Part shown: positions 22,284 to 30,811 of the stretch, piece by piece
Position numbering within the stretch: the stretch's first letter is position 1
Layout of the letters: the number at the start of each line of letters is the position of its first letter
Origin: Eubacterium sp.
Lineage (GTDB): Bacteria; Bacillota; Clostridia; Oscillospirales; Acutalibacteraceae
DNA length: 64,000 nucleotides
Reading direction: 5' to 3'
Assembly (NCBI GenBank): GCA_017446095.1
Contig: JAFSRN010000019.1
Location: 1 to 64,000 of the forward strand
Program-made: the position numbers and the translations under genes
The notes under the pieces: generated by a model
Database searches by the model: none
Seen by the model: the letters and a program-made list of their open reading frames with translations, nothing else
What the model was told of the DNA's origin: nothing

Positions 22284-24134
22284 TCAAGTTCTGCGGTTTC
22301 TTTTGTTTGATTTTTTTCTGCTGTTTTGCTGTTTGCGCTGCGGGGCTGACGGGCGGATTAGGCACTTGTCGGACGTGCCGATTAAATCCGTGCGGTGTGC
22401 GCGGCGCAAAGCCTCCTCAACAAGGGGGCGGTTATCCGCAACGTAGTACTGCAGCAAAGCGCGCTGCAGCGCCTTTTCGTGCGGGTTTTTGGTGCAGTAA
22501 ACCTCCTGCATTGTGTACGGGTCAAGCCCCGTGTAATACATCGCTGTTGAGATTGTGCCGGGCGTGGGATAGAAGTCCTGTACCTGCTCGGGGCGTATGT
22601 GATTTTTCTTGAGAAAAAGCGCAAGTTCCACCGCGTCATCAAGCGTTGAGCCGGGGTGGCTCGACATAAGATACGGCACGAGGTACTGCTCTTTATTTAC
22701 CTTGCCCGTGTACTCAAAATAGCGCTTTGAAAACTCGATATACGCCTCAATATGCGGCTTGCCCATTTTGTCAAGAACCGCCGCAGAGCAGTGCTCCGGC
22801 GCGACTTTAAGTTGTCCGCTGACGTGGTACTTTACAAGCTCGCGGAAGAAGGCGTCGTCCTTATCCTGCAGCAGATAATCGTAGCGGATACCCGAGCGGA
22901 TAAACACTTTTTTGACGTTTGGCAGGTTGCGCACGGCGCGCAGAATTTCCAGATACTCGCTGTGATCTGCGGTGAGATTCGGGCACGGTTTGGGCGCAAG
23001 GCACTTTTTGCCCTTGCACAGTCCGTGTTCCTCCTGCAGGGCGCAGGACGGCTTGCGGAAGTTAGCCGTAGGCCCGCCTATATCGTGAATATAGCCCTTG
23101 AAATTGGGCAGTTTTGTAAGCATTTCGGCTTCGGCAACGATGCTTTCCTTGCTTCTTGTGGTGACGTATCTGCCCTGGTGGAACGCGATTGAGCAGAAAT
23201 TGCACGCGCCGAAGCAGCCGCGGTTGTGCGTGATAGAGAACTCAACCTCCTGAATCCCTGCAACGCCTCCAAGCGGCTCGTAACTCGGGTGATATGTGCG
23301 CGTGTACGGCAGCGAATAAACCCAGTCAAGCTCGGCTGTAGTCAGCGGCGGCATGGGCTGATTCTGCACAATCATTGTTTTGCCGTGCTTTTGCTTAACC
23401 ACCCTGCCGCGGATGTGGTCCTGCTCGTCCTGCTGAATACGCGCAGCCTTGGCGTACTCTTTTTTGGATGTGCTTACATTCTCAAAGCTCGGACATTCCG
23501 TGCCGATATACGGCGTTTCGCGCACGTCGACAGCGTAGGTTGTACCCTTGATATCGCGCATTGTAGTGATACTTTCGCCGCTGTTAAGACGCTCTGCAAC
23601 CTCTATAATCTGGTTTTCGCCCATACCGTGGATAAGCAGGTCTGCACCCGACTCAATAAGGATGCTCGGGCGCACGTTGTCACTCCAGTAATCGTAGTGC
23701 GCAAAGCGGCGAAGCGAGGCTTCAAGTCCGCCGATAACAATGGGCACATCGGGGTAAGCCCGCCTTGCCGTTTTTGAGTAAACAGTCACGGCGCGGTCGG
23801 GGCGCTTGCCCGTTACGCCGCCTGCGGTGTAGGCGTCTTTTGAGCGCTTTTTCTTTGCAACCGTGTAGTGCGCAACCATAGAATCAATGTTGCCCGAGGT
23901 GATCAGGAACGCAAGGCGCGGCTTGCCGAACTGAACAAAATCAGCCGTGCTTCTGCAATCGGGTTGCGGAAGTACGGCTACTTTAAAGCCCTTTGCTTCA
24001 AGGACTCTGGTAATTATAGATGCACCGAACGAGGGGTGGTCAACGTAAGCGTCGCCTGTGATGTACACAAAATCGACCTCGTCCCATCCCCTGTCGGTCA
24101 TCTCTTTTTTATTAATCGGTAAAAACTGATTCAT
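22284..24134 (-). CDS. ygiQ: YgiQ-family radical SAM protein
   Basis: An iron-sulfur, S-adenosylmethionine-dependent enzyme of unknown reaction. The 616 residues include an N-terminal B12-binding-like part (V-I-G-G-L-E-A-S-L-R-R at about 133-143) and the radical SAM cluster motif C307-x3-C311-x2-C314 in C-F-G-A-C-N-F-C. Further cysteines occur at about 370-390 (C-K-G-K-K-C-L-A-P-K-P-C), also a family feature. The C-terminus is basic. The ATG overlaps the stop codon of the translocase gene by one base (TAATG), so they are translationally coupled. The link between a DNA translocase and this enzyme is positional only. Confidence 0.9.
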   Translation of the reverse strand: MNQFLPINKKEMTDRGWDEVDFVYITGDAYVDHPSFGASIITRVLEAKGFKVAVLPQPDCRSTADFVQFGKPRLAFLITSGNIDSMVAHYTVAKKKRSKDAYTAGGVTGKRPDRAVTVYSKTARRAYPDVPIVIGGLEASLRRFAHYDYWSDNVRPSILIESGADLLIHGMGENQIIEVAERLNSGESITTMRDIKGTTYAVDVRETPYIGTECPSFENVSTSKKEYAKAARIQQDEQDHIRGRVVKQKHGKTMIVQNQPMPPLTTAELDWVYSLPYTRTYHPSYEPLGGVAGIQEVEFSITHNRGCFGACNFCSIAFHQGRYVTTRSKESIVAEAEMLTKLPNFKGYIHDIGGPTANFRKPSCALQEEHGLCKGKKCLAPKPCPNLTADHSEYLEILRAVRNLPNVKKVFIRSGIRYDYLLQDKDDAFFRELVKYHVSGQLKVAPEHCSAAVLDKMGKPHIEAYIEFSKRYFEYTGKVNKEQYLVPYLMSSHPGSTLDDAVELALFLKKNHIRPEQVQDFYPTPGTISTAMYYTGLDPYTMQEVYCTKNPHEKALQRALLQYYVADNRPLVEEALRRAHRTDLIGTSDKCLIRPSAPQRKQQNSRKKSNKRNRRT

Positions 24135-26665
24135 TAAAACGGTGCGTCGTCGTCATCGACCTCTGATTCAACCTCCGAATCAAAGCTCATCTGTTCTGTA
24201 TTTTCTGCGGTGAATTCGGGTGCCGCGCCCTGCGCCTGCATCTGAATCCACTGCTGCTTGTTAATCCTGATTTCACGCGGTTTTGCGCCGTCCTGTGGAC
24301 CTATAACGCCCTTTTCTTCAAGCTGGTCCATTATCTTGGAACCGCGTGAATAGCCGACTGACAGCTTGCGCTGCAGGAAGGACGTGGACGCTCTGCCGCT
24401 TTCAAGCACAACGTCAACAGCCTTTTCAAACAACGGGTCAAGCGCTTCGCCGCCCTCGCTGTCGTCGGCAAACGGTGACGCGCCTTTTTCCTGCGCGGCT
24501 TTACTTTCAATCTCTTTCTGAATCTCGTCCGAATACTCGCTTTCGCCCTGCTTTTTGATAAAGTTGCAAAGCTCTTCAACCTCTTCATCGCTGATAAAGC
24601 AGCCCTGCACACGCTGCGGCTTGCTTGCGCCGATCGGCGAATAGAGCATATCGCCCCTGCCGAGCAGCTTTTCCGCGCCGCCTGTGTCAAGGATAGTACG
24701 CGAGTCAATCTGCGATGATACGGTGAGCGCAATACGTGACGAAATGTTAGCCTTGATAAGACCTGTGATGACGTCAACCGACGGGCGCTGCGTTGCGATA
24801 ACAAGGTGCATACCTGCAGCACGCGCCATCTGCGCAAGACGGCAGATAGAGTCCTCTACCTCTTTTGGCGCAGCCATCATAAGGTCGGCAAGCTCGTCGA
24901 TACAGATAACGATTTTGGGCATCGGTTCCATATCGTCGTGCTTTTTGACAAACTTGTTATAACCCTCAATATCACGCACGCCTGTGTCAGAAAATGCCTG
25001 GTAGCGCTTTAACATTTCGCTCACAGCCCAGCCGAGAGCGCCGGACGCCTTGCGCGCGTCCGTAACCACGGGAACAAGCAGGTGCGGTATATTTTCGTAC
25101 TTTGAAAACTCAACCTTTTTGGGGTCAATCATCAGGAACTTGACCTCGTCGGGCTTCGCTCTGTAAAGGATGGAAACGATGATTGAGTTCATACAAACGG
25201 ATTTACCCGAGCCGGTGGTACCTGCAATAAGCAGGTGAGGCATTTTTGCGATATCGCAGAATACGGAATGACCTGCGATGTCCTTGCCTATACCTGCGGA
25301 AAGCAGCGACTTCTGGCGTTCAAATTCGTCTGTATCAATAATTTCGCGCATGGAAACGGTGTTTTTAACGGTGTTGGGAATCTCAATACCCACCGCTGCT
25401 TTGCCGGGAATAGGCGCTTCAATACGCACGTTTGTTGCGGCAAGGTTAAGCGCAATATCGTCCGCAAGGTTGGTGATTTTGTTAATCCTTACACCCGCTG
25501 CAGGCTTGAGCTCGTAGCGCGTAACCGTGGGACCGCGTGAAATATCGGTGATTTCGGCAGATACGCCGAAGGAAGCAAGCGTGTCAACAAGCAGCTGTGC
25601 GTTGCTTTTAAGCTCGTTGCTCACGTCGCGTGACGACTTCTTTTTAACCGTGTTAAGCAGGCTGATAGGCGGCAGGCGGTATTCCTCCACCTTGGCGTGC
25701 ATTTCGCTGTCGGACACGTCAAATTCGGGGACAATATCGGGCTTGTCCTCTTTTTTCTCTTTCTTCGGTTTTTCATCGCTTGCGTCCGCAACGATTTCAT
25801 CAATGCTTTTGGGCGCGGTGCGCTGCTTCTGGTTGCGCTTTGTGGTTGCGTTGATTTCGCGGATAATGTCTGCGGTTGCGTCGTCGCCGAGGATATCGTC
25901 GTCGGCAGTTGCTTTCTTCGTTGACTTCTTCTTGCTCTGATTGTCTATAACGTCGTCACCGTAATGCGGCGGCTCGTCGTCAAGAGGAATATCAATGGTG
26001 CGGTGCTGACGTCTTTCGCGGCGTTCTTCGATGTAAGGGGTAGCTTTTTCATAAACCCTTTTAACGGGCTTAGCCGTGTTTTTGAAGAACTGGTTAATCG
26101 TAACACGCGACAGCAGCATAATATCCACAAGGATAACAAGCAAATCAACAATTACCGCAGGCGCTTTGCCGAGCGTGAGCAGCAGCCAGCCGATAATCGC
26201 GCCGAAAAATCCGCCGTTAAATTCAACAGGTGCGTTGAGGTACGCGGATTTGACAGTCTGCCCGAAAACCGAGCCGTTCTGATTTTGTATAACGTGAATA
26301 AAAGCCGATATCATCATAACAAGAACTATGATTGAAACGACTTCGTAAGTCATATTCTTTTCCGGCTTTTTGATGTTGAAAAGCACCGAGTACGCAATGC
26401 AGAGAATCGGGAAGATTATCGCTGCAAACCAGCCGAAAAGACCTATATAAAAGTTATGTAACGCAAGCCATACGCCGTCGCCCGCCACTACTGCGATAAA
26501 GAAAAACAGAATTGACACAGCAAAAATGGCAATGCTGACAATGCGCGCAATGTCGTCCCTTTTTGCCTCGTCAACCACCTTTTCAGCCGCCTGTGAGGGG
26601 CGTTTTGCAGGCTGTTTTTTTGCACCGTTCTTTTTGGGTGCAGGTTTTTTGTTATTAGTTGCCAT
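24134..26665 (-). CDS. spoIIIE: FtsK/SpoIIIE DNA translocase
   Basis: Septal ATP-driven DNA pump that moves chromosome into the forespore or clears it from the division septum. The 843 residues have four membrane helices (about 41-62, 70-97, 108-126 and 152-190), a charged linker (about 205-330), the RecA-like motor with Walker A G-T-T-G-S-G-K-S (482-489), Walker B V-I-C-I-D-E-L, and a C-terminal winged-helix gamma domain (V-G-Y-S-R-G-S-K-I-M-D-Q-L). The upstream genes tepA and ylzJ match the Bacillus tepA-ylzJ-spoIIIE order, which favours SpoIIIE, though whether it also serves as vegetative FtsK cannot be told. Confidence 0.95.
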   Translation of the reverse strand: MATNNKKPAPKKNGAKKQPAKRPSQAAEKVVDEAKRDDIARIVSIAIFAVSILFFFIAVVAGDGVWLALHNFYIGLFGWFAAIIFPILCIAYSVLFNIKKPEKNMTYEVVSIIVLVMMISAFIHVIQNQNGSVFGQTVKSAYLNAPVEFNGGFFGAIIGWLLLTLGKAPAVIVDLLVILVDIMLLSRVTINQFFKNTAKPVKRVYEKATPYIEERRERRQHRTIDIPLDDEPPHYGDDVIDNQSKKKSTKKATADDDILGDDATADIIREINATTKRNQKQRTAPKSIDEIVADASDEKPKKEKKEDKPDIVPEFDVSDSEMHAKVEEYRLPPISLLNTVKKKSSRDVSNELKSNAQLLVDTLASFGVSAEITDISRGPTVTRYELKPAAGVRINKITNLADDIALNLAATNVRIEAPIPGKAAVGIEIPNTVKNTVSMREIIDTDEFERQKSLLSAGIGKDIAGHSVFCDIAKMPHLLIAGTTGSGKSVCMNSIIVSILYRAKPDEVKFLMIDPKKVEFSKYENIPHLLVPVVTDARKASGALGWAVSEMLKRYQAFSDTGVRDIEGYNKFVKKHDDMEPMPKIVICIDELADLMMAAPKEVEDSICRLAQMARAAGMHLVIATQRPSVDVITGLIKANISSRIALTVSSQIDSRTILDTGGAEKLLGRGDMLYSPIGASKPQRVQGCFISDEEVEELCNFIKKQGESEYSDEIQKEIESKAAQEKGASPFADDSEGGEALDPLFEKAVDVVLESGRASTSFLQRKLSVGYSRGSKIMDQLEEKGVIGPQDGAKPREIRINKQQWIQMQAQGAAPEFTAENTEQMSFDSEVESEVDDDDAPF

Positions 26666-26682
26666 ATCTACCTACCTATAGT

Positions 26683-27540
26683 TTAGTTAAGGGCAAGCTG
26701 GAAAATCCCGATGACCGCAATCAGGAAGCCGAAGCCCAGATCGTATATTGCAAAATATTTAAGATAATCGTTTTTGATAATGAAGCGCAGCACCTTTACG
26801 CATACAAAGGACAAGAGCGCGCCGATAACCGCGCCGAGCACGCCTGCGATAACGCCTACATCCTCGCCGATACAGGTTTCCACAATACCGGTAACAAGGT
26901 AAATCGGGGCTGTGACTGTGAGCGCATAGCGCAGCGCAGGGCGCCTTGAAACGCCGAAAAGAATAAGCACGGCAAAGATTATGCCGATAAGCGCAAAGCC
27001 TGAAAGCGGAACGCAGAACAGGCATAAAACGCCTACAATAATTGCATAAACAAGGGTAACGTCCTTGTCGTTACGCGAGAGTGTGAGCTGCCTTGCCGCT
27101 GCAATAAGCACGCCGCCCGTAACAAGCAGGAACACGCCCTCGTCAAGCAGAGTTCCGTTATACGACGCTTTATGTAACACGCTGAACAGGAAGCCCGCTT
27201 TGCCAAACGGAATAAGCCACAGAATCAGCGGCGCAAACGAGAGCAGTACGAAGTACAAAAACCTGCGTGCAGGGCGTTTTTCGCTGCCCTTCAGGCGTTT
27301 TGAAAACATATCGCCGAACGTGCCTGCAAACTCTTTTGCAAGGTGCAAAAACACGGTGTAGCTTGCAGCGATAATACCAACCGCAATGCCCATATGTATG
27401 ATGCCCGTAAGCGCGGACACCGTGCCGTCTGCCGTGTGAGCAAACTCGTGATAAGCCGATGAATGAGCCGACACGCTAACGGGAAGAATTGTGAATATAA
27501 CCTGCAAAATCGCCTGAATAATCGCTTTTAAGATTGACAT
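26683..27540 (-). CDS. UppP/BacA-like membrane protein with degenerate active site
   Basis: A 285-residue polytopic protein resembling undecaprenyl-diphosphate phosphatase, which recycles the wall lipid carrier. The helix-1 region reads [17 protein letters not shown]. It aligns with E-G-L-T-E-F-L-P-V-S-S-T-G-H of UppP, but both catalytic glutamates are replaced (Gln13 and Thr17) while the His (26) remains. The P-G-x-S-R-S motif is V-P-L-S-G-F, so the key arginine is also gone. It is therefore probably not a phosphatase and may be a lipid-binding or structural paralogue. ATG at 27540 follows AGGGGG. It sits between ylzJ-like and spoIIIE. Confidence 0.7.
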   Translation of the reverse strand: MSILKAIIQAILQVIFTILPVSVSAHSSAYHEFAHTADGTVSALTGIIHMGIAVGIIAASYTVFLHLAKEFAGTFGDMFSKRLKGSEKRPARRFLYFVLLSFAPLILWLIPFGKAGFLFSVLHKASYNGTLLDEGVFLLVTGGVLIAAARQLTLSRNDKDVTLVYAIIVGVLCLFCVPLSGFALIGIIFAVLILFGVSRRPALRYALTVTAPIYLVTGIVETCIGEDVGVIAGVLGAVIGALLSFVCVKVLRFIIKNDYLKYFAIYDLGFGFLIAVIGIFQLALN

Positions 27541-27688
27541 TGTTAAGCCCCCTGTATACTGAAAGGTTATCGAGAAACCAGCCCTTGCGGATGTAATCAT
27601 AAGGGTTGGTGGAACGCGGCTTTCGGTTTTGCACCGCACCGCTGTAATCATAGTAAATATCGTCAAAACTAACTACCGTGTGCAGCAT
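27476..27688 (-). CDS. YlzJ-like small protein
   Basis: A 70-residue protein starting [14 protein letters not shown], the style of YlzJ-like proteins (M-x-Y-T-x-x-P-x-x-x-I). GAGGTGAG is well placed before ATG at 27688, which lies 18 bases inside the end of tepA. Position between tepA and spoIIIE is that of ylzJ in Bacillus. Its C-terminal 20 or so codons overlap the start of the uppP-like gene, so the tail may be extended by drift. Function unknown. Confidence 0.6.
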   Translation of the reverse strand: MLHTVVSFDDIYYDYSGAVQNRKPRSTNPYDYIRKGWFLDNLSVYRGLNNVNLKSDYSGDFAGYIHNSSR

Positions 27689-28370
27689 TTTCGCTCACCT
27701 CAATCACGTTTTCAAGGAAGCCCAGAGCATCCGAAAGTCCGCCGAGTTCGTCGATTAGTCCGCACTCCACAGCGTCCTCGCCGTCAAGCACGGTACCGAC
27801 ATCCATAATCAGCTCGCCCGTTTTCATCATAAGCTCGCGGAATTCGTCTGCCGTTATGCGCGAATTTGATTCGATGAACCTTACGATTCTGTCCTGCATT
27901 TTTTCAAAATACGACAGAGTCTGCGGCACGCCGAGGACGGTGCCGTTCATACGCACAGGGTGAACAGTCATCGTGGCGCTGGGTACAATAAAGCTCTTCT
28001 GGCAGCTTACTGCAAGCGGCACGCCGATTGAGTGACCGCCGCCGAGTACAAGCGAGGCTGTGGGCGTTTTCATCGTGGACAGCAGTTCCGCGATAGCAAG
28101 CCCTGCTTCAACATCGCCGCCGACTGTGTTGAGGATAATCAGAAGCCCTTCGATTTCCTTACTTTCCTCAATAGCGACAAGCTGCGGAATGACGTGTTCG
28201 TACTTTGTAGTTTTGTTCTGACTGGGAAGAATGTAATGCCCTTCAATCTGCCCTATAACAGTAAGGCAGTGGATGAAGTGACCGCTTTTTTCAACAGTGA
28301 TTGAGCCTGTTTCAAACGGTGAGGACTGCTCGTCCTGCTGCTCTTCCCTTTCCTCTGTATTTTCCGACAT
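27669..28370 (-). CDS. tepA: ClpP-like serine protease TepA/YmfB
   Basis: A cytosolic ClpP/crotonase-fold peptidase; Bacillus TepA was linked to protein export and spore small acid-soluble protein handling. The 233 residues show an acidic N-terminal tail, then [10 protein letters not shown], the nucleophile Ser in G-G-G-H-S-I-G-V, His in M-T-V-H-P-V-R-M and an Asp near D-V-G-T-V-L-D, giving a plausible triad. ATG at 28370 has GAGGTG upstream. It is the first gene of the tepA-ylzJ-uppP-like-spoIIIE-ygiQ operon. Confidence 0.88.
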   Translation of the reverse strand: MSENTEEREEQQDEQSSPFETGSITVEKSGHFIHCLTVIGQIEGHYILPSQNKTTKYEHVIPQLVAIEESKEIEGLLIILNTVGGDVEAGLAIAELLSTMKTPTASLVLGGGHSIGVPLAVSCQKSFIVPSATMTVHPVRMNGTVLGVPQTLSYFEKMQDRIVRFIESNSRITADEFRELMMKTGELIMDVGTVLDGEDAVECGLIDELGGLSDALGFLENVIEVSENAAHGS

Positions 28371-28482
28371 TGTAACACCTCGAGGATATTATGCCCCAAA
28401 ATACAGTATATAGTATATATTAACACTAATTTACTAAAATTGCAACAAAATAATACAATTAAACAATAAATTAAAATACTCT

Positions 28483-28510
28483 TTGCAAACAGGCATTTAT
28501 GTGCTATAAT
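28483..28510 (+). promoter_or_regulatory. Promoter of the femAB-alr pair
   Basis: TTGCAA (28483-28488), 16 bases, then TATAAT (28505-28510), 30 bases before the start codon. Layout and bases closely resemble the promoter at 38793. Confidence 0.65.
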
Positions 28511-28540
28511 AAAATGAATAAATTTTATGAGGTTTTTGTT

Positions 28541-29575
28541 ATGATTGTAAGAGTTAATAATGAAAATTTACAGGAATACGAAGATTTTATCAAAAGGCAT
28601 CCGAAGGGACTGTTCCAGCACTCATCAAAGTGGGCTAAAGTAAAATCCGCTTGGAAATGGGAAGCGGTAATGCTTAAAGAAAACGACGAAATCAAGGGCG
28701 CGGCGGCTGTGCTGATTCGCTCTATTCCCGTTATCAACAGCTCGCTTATGTACGCGTGCAGGGGCTTTGTTGCAGACGAGGACGATTTTGACACATTTGA
28801 CAAGCTGTTTGACGCTTTGCTGAAAATCGGCAAGGAGTACAAGGCTTACTGCCTTAAAATCGACCCCGAAATTGTGATTGAAAACAAGGCGTACAAAGAG
28901 CATCTTATTAAAAAAGGCTTTGTTGAACTCAACCCCGGTTGCATGGATTTTGAAAATGTTCAGCCGCGTTTTGTTTACTGCTTTGACTACAACGGTATGA
29001 GCGAGGACGAGCTTATGCTCACGTTCAAGAGCGACTACCGCAACAGAATCAGAAAGGCGCCTAAGAAGGGCGTTGAGGTTAAGATTTGCGGCAAGGAAGC
29101 GCTTGACGACTTTGTTGCAATTATGCAGGAAACAGGCGAACGCGACGGCTTCTCCACCCGTCCGAAGGCATACTTTGAGCAGATACTCGACTGCATGACC
29201 GACGACGCAAGGCTGTATATGGCGTACTACGAGGGCAAGGCTATCGCAGGCACGCTGGCTATCAAATGGGGGCAGAACGTGATGAAGTACCAGTACGGCG
29301 CTTCGTCAAACGCGCACCGCAACGTTTACCCGAACTACGCCTTGCAATGGGCAATGATTAAGTGGGGCATGGAATGCGGTTGCCAGGTTTACGACTTTGG
29401 CGGAATCAGCGGCGACTGCCAGAATCCCGACAATCCGCACTACGGACTGTGGCGCTTTAAGCACGGCTTCGGCGGTTATATGAAAGAGTTTATAGGCGAG
29501 TTCGACTATGTAATTAATAAGCCGATTTACAAGCTTTATAATGTTGGTACGGAAGTTCTTAATAAGTTAAGATAA
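28541..29575 (+). CDS. FemAB-family peptidyltransferase
   Basis: Adds amino acids from aminoacyl-tRNA to the peptide stem of lipid II, making the peptidoglycan cross-bridge; cytoplasmic face of the membrane. The 344-residue protein has two GNAT-like halves. Recognisable stretches are K-S-D-Y-R-N-R-I-R-K-A (residues near 160), G-A-S-S-N-A-H-R-N-V-Y-P-N-Y-A-L-Q-W and a C-terminal Y-D-F-G-G-I-S-G-D. It lacks the long coiled-coil arm of staphylococcal FemA. ATG at 28541 follows GAGG at 8 bases; an in-frame ATG at 28499 lies inside the promoter. Alanine racemase follows, so both serve wall precursor supply. Confidence 0.9.
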   Translation: MIVRVNNENLQEYEDFIKRHPKGLFQHSSKWAKVKSAWKWEAVMLKENDEIKGAAAVLIRSIPVINSSLMYACRGFVADEDDFDTFDKLFDALLKIGKEYKAYCLKIDPEIVIENKAYKEHLIKKGFVELNPGCMDFENVQPRFVYCFDYNGMSEDELMLTFKSDYRNRIRKAPKKGVEVKICGKEALDDFVAIMQETGERDGFSTRPKAYFEQILDCMTDDARLYMAYYEGKAIAGTLAIKWGQNVMKYQYGASSNAHRNVYPNYALQWAMIKWGMECGCQVYDFGGISGDCQNPDNPHYGLWRFKHGFGGYMKEFIGEFDYVINKPIYKLYNVGTEVLNKLR

Positions 29576-29579
29576 AAAT

Positions 29580-29690
29580 GGAGAATGGAGAATTGAAAAT
29601 GGAGAGTTTTGGGTGGACTTTGTTCACACCTATTATAATAGCCGTGCGAGCACCATTAATTCTCAATTCTAAACTCTCAATTCTCAATTG
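29580..29690. repeat. AT-rich inverted-end element without cargo (between femAB and alr)
   Basis: The left end holds GGAGAATTGAAAATGGAGAG-type units and the right end their inverted form CTCTCAATTCTCAATTG. The centre has a hairpin GTGGAC/GTTCAC (29613-29618 with 29622-29627) and GCCGTGCGA (29641-29649). It shares this plan with 38170 and 51569. It leaves alr without a clear Shine-Dalgarno. Confidence 0.8.
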
Positions 29691-29698
29691 AATTAATT

Positions 29699-30772
29699 AT
29701 GAGTAAGTATGTAATTGATAAAAAAGCGCTTGATGAGAACATTGAGCTGATAATTGAAAAAGCAGGCGTGCCGGTAATCGGCGTTGTTAAGGGCAACGGC
29801 TACGGCTTTGGCATTTGCGAATTTACAAAGGCGCTGCAGGCGCACGGTATAAAGACCTTTGCCGTTACGGAAGTTACCGACATCCCTGTTTTAAAAGAGA
29901 TACTGAAAGATGAGGACATCCTTGTTCTGCGCTCAACAGGCGTTTCTGACGAAGCAAAGGTTGTTGCCGAAAACGGCTGCATTGCCACAATCGGTTCGCT
30001 TACAAGCGCAGAGATTATGAACGCTGCCGCTGCAGAGCTTGGCGTTACCGTTAAGTGCCACCTTAAGATTGACACGGGGCTTGGCAGGTACGGCTTTATG
30101 CCGAGCGAGGTTGAGGACGCGATTAAGTGCTACGAGATGCCGAATCTTGAATTTACGGGCGTTTACACGCATTTTTCGCAGGCGTTTGAAAATGTGCCGC
30201 TCACGCAGGAACAGCTTGTTATTTTTAAGGACACGGTTGAGCAGATAAAGAAGGCGGTGGGCGATGTTGGCATTGTTCACGCGGCGAACTCCCCTGCTCT
30301 GCTTAATGCAAAGGACGTTGCGCTTGACGCGGTGAGAATCGGCTCGGCGTTCACAGGCAGAGTTATCACGCACAGCGATATCGGCTTAAAGCGGCTTGGC
30401 GTGCTGCAGGCTGAGGTTGTGGAAACAAAGGTTGTGCCGAAGGGCTACAAGGTCGGCTATGTCGGACTTTACACCACCACGCGCGAAACAAAAATCGCCA
30501 TAGTACCTTTCGGTCACGGCGACGGATTCGGGCTGACTGTTGAAAAAGAGGAGTACAAGATGTTCCACGTATTTTCAGCCCTCAAAAGAGCGCTCAACAA
30601 GCAGAGAATTTACGTTAAGATTAACGGCAAAAATTACCCTGTTATCGGCTGCATAGGGCTTACGCACACGGCAGTGGACGTTACGGGCAGCGACATAAAG
30701 GCAGGCGACGTCGCCGAAGCGGATATCTCACCGCTGATGGTTAATGCGCGCGTGCCGAGAGTATATGAATAG
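29699..30772 (+). CDS. Divergent alanine racemase
   Basis: A PLP-dependent racemase expected to make D-alanine for peptidoglycan, or D-serine in related enzymes. The PLP lysine is K31 in V-V-K-G-N-G-Y-G-F-G, the carbamylated-lysine segment is L-K-I-D-T-G-L-G-R (about 122-130), and the catalytic tyrosine is probably Y254 in V-G-Y-V-G-L-Y. However, the usual G-Y-A-D-G reads G-H-G-D-G (His273), and the C-terminal G-R-V-x-M-D-Q loop is replaced by G-C-I-G-L-T-H-T-A-V-D. These changes line the active-site entrance, so substrate range may differ. The ATG has no good Shine-Dalgarno, because a repeat element fills the gap after femAB. Confidence 0.85.
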   Translation: MSKYVIDKKALDENIELIIEKAGVPVIGVVKGNGYGFGICEFTKALQAHGIKTFAVTEVTDIPVLKEILKDEDILVLRSTGVSDEAKVVAENGCIATIGSLTSAEIMNAAAAELGVTVKCHLKIDTGLGRYGFMPSEVEDAIKCYEMPNLEFTGVYTHFSQAFENVPLTQEQLVIFKDTVEQIKKAVGDVGIVHAANSPALLNAKDVALDAVRIGSAFTGRVITHSDIGLKRLGVLQAEVVETKVVPKGYKVGYVGLYTTTRETKIAIVPFGHGDGFGLTVEKEEYKMFHVFSALKRALNKQRIYVKINGKNYPVIGCIGLTHTAVDVTGSDIKAGDVAEADISPLMVNARVPRVYE

Positions 30773-30774
30773 TT

Positions 30775-30807
30775 AAAAACAGAGCAGAGTTAAAATCTGC
30801 TCTGTTT
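30775..30807 (+). terminator. Bidirectional terminator after alr
   Basis: A perfect 12-bp stem (30777-30788 with 30796-30807), A-rich on the left and TTT on the right. It serves alr and the converging gene at 30812. Confidence 0.85.
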
Positions 30808-30811
30808 ACGT

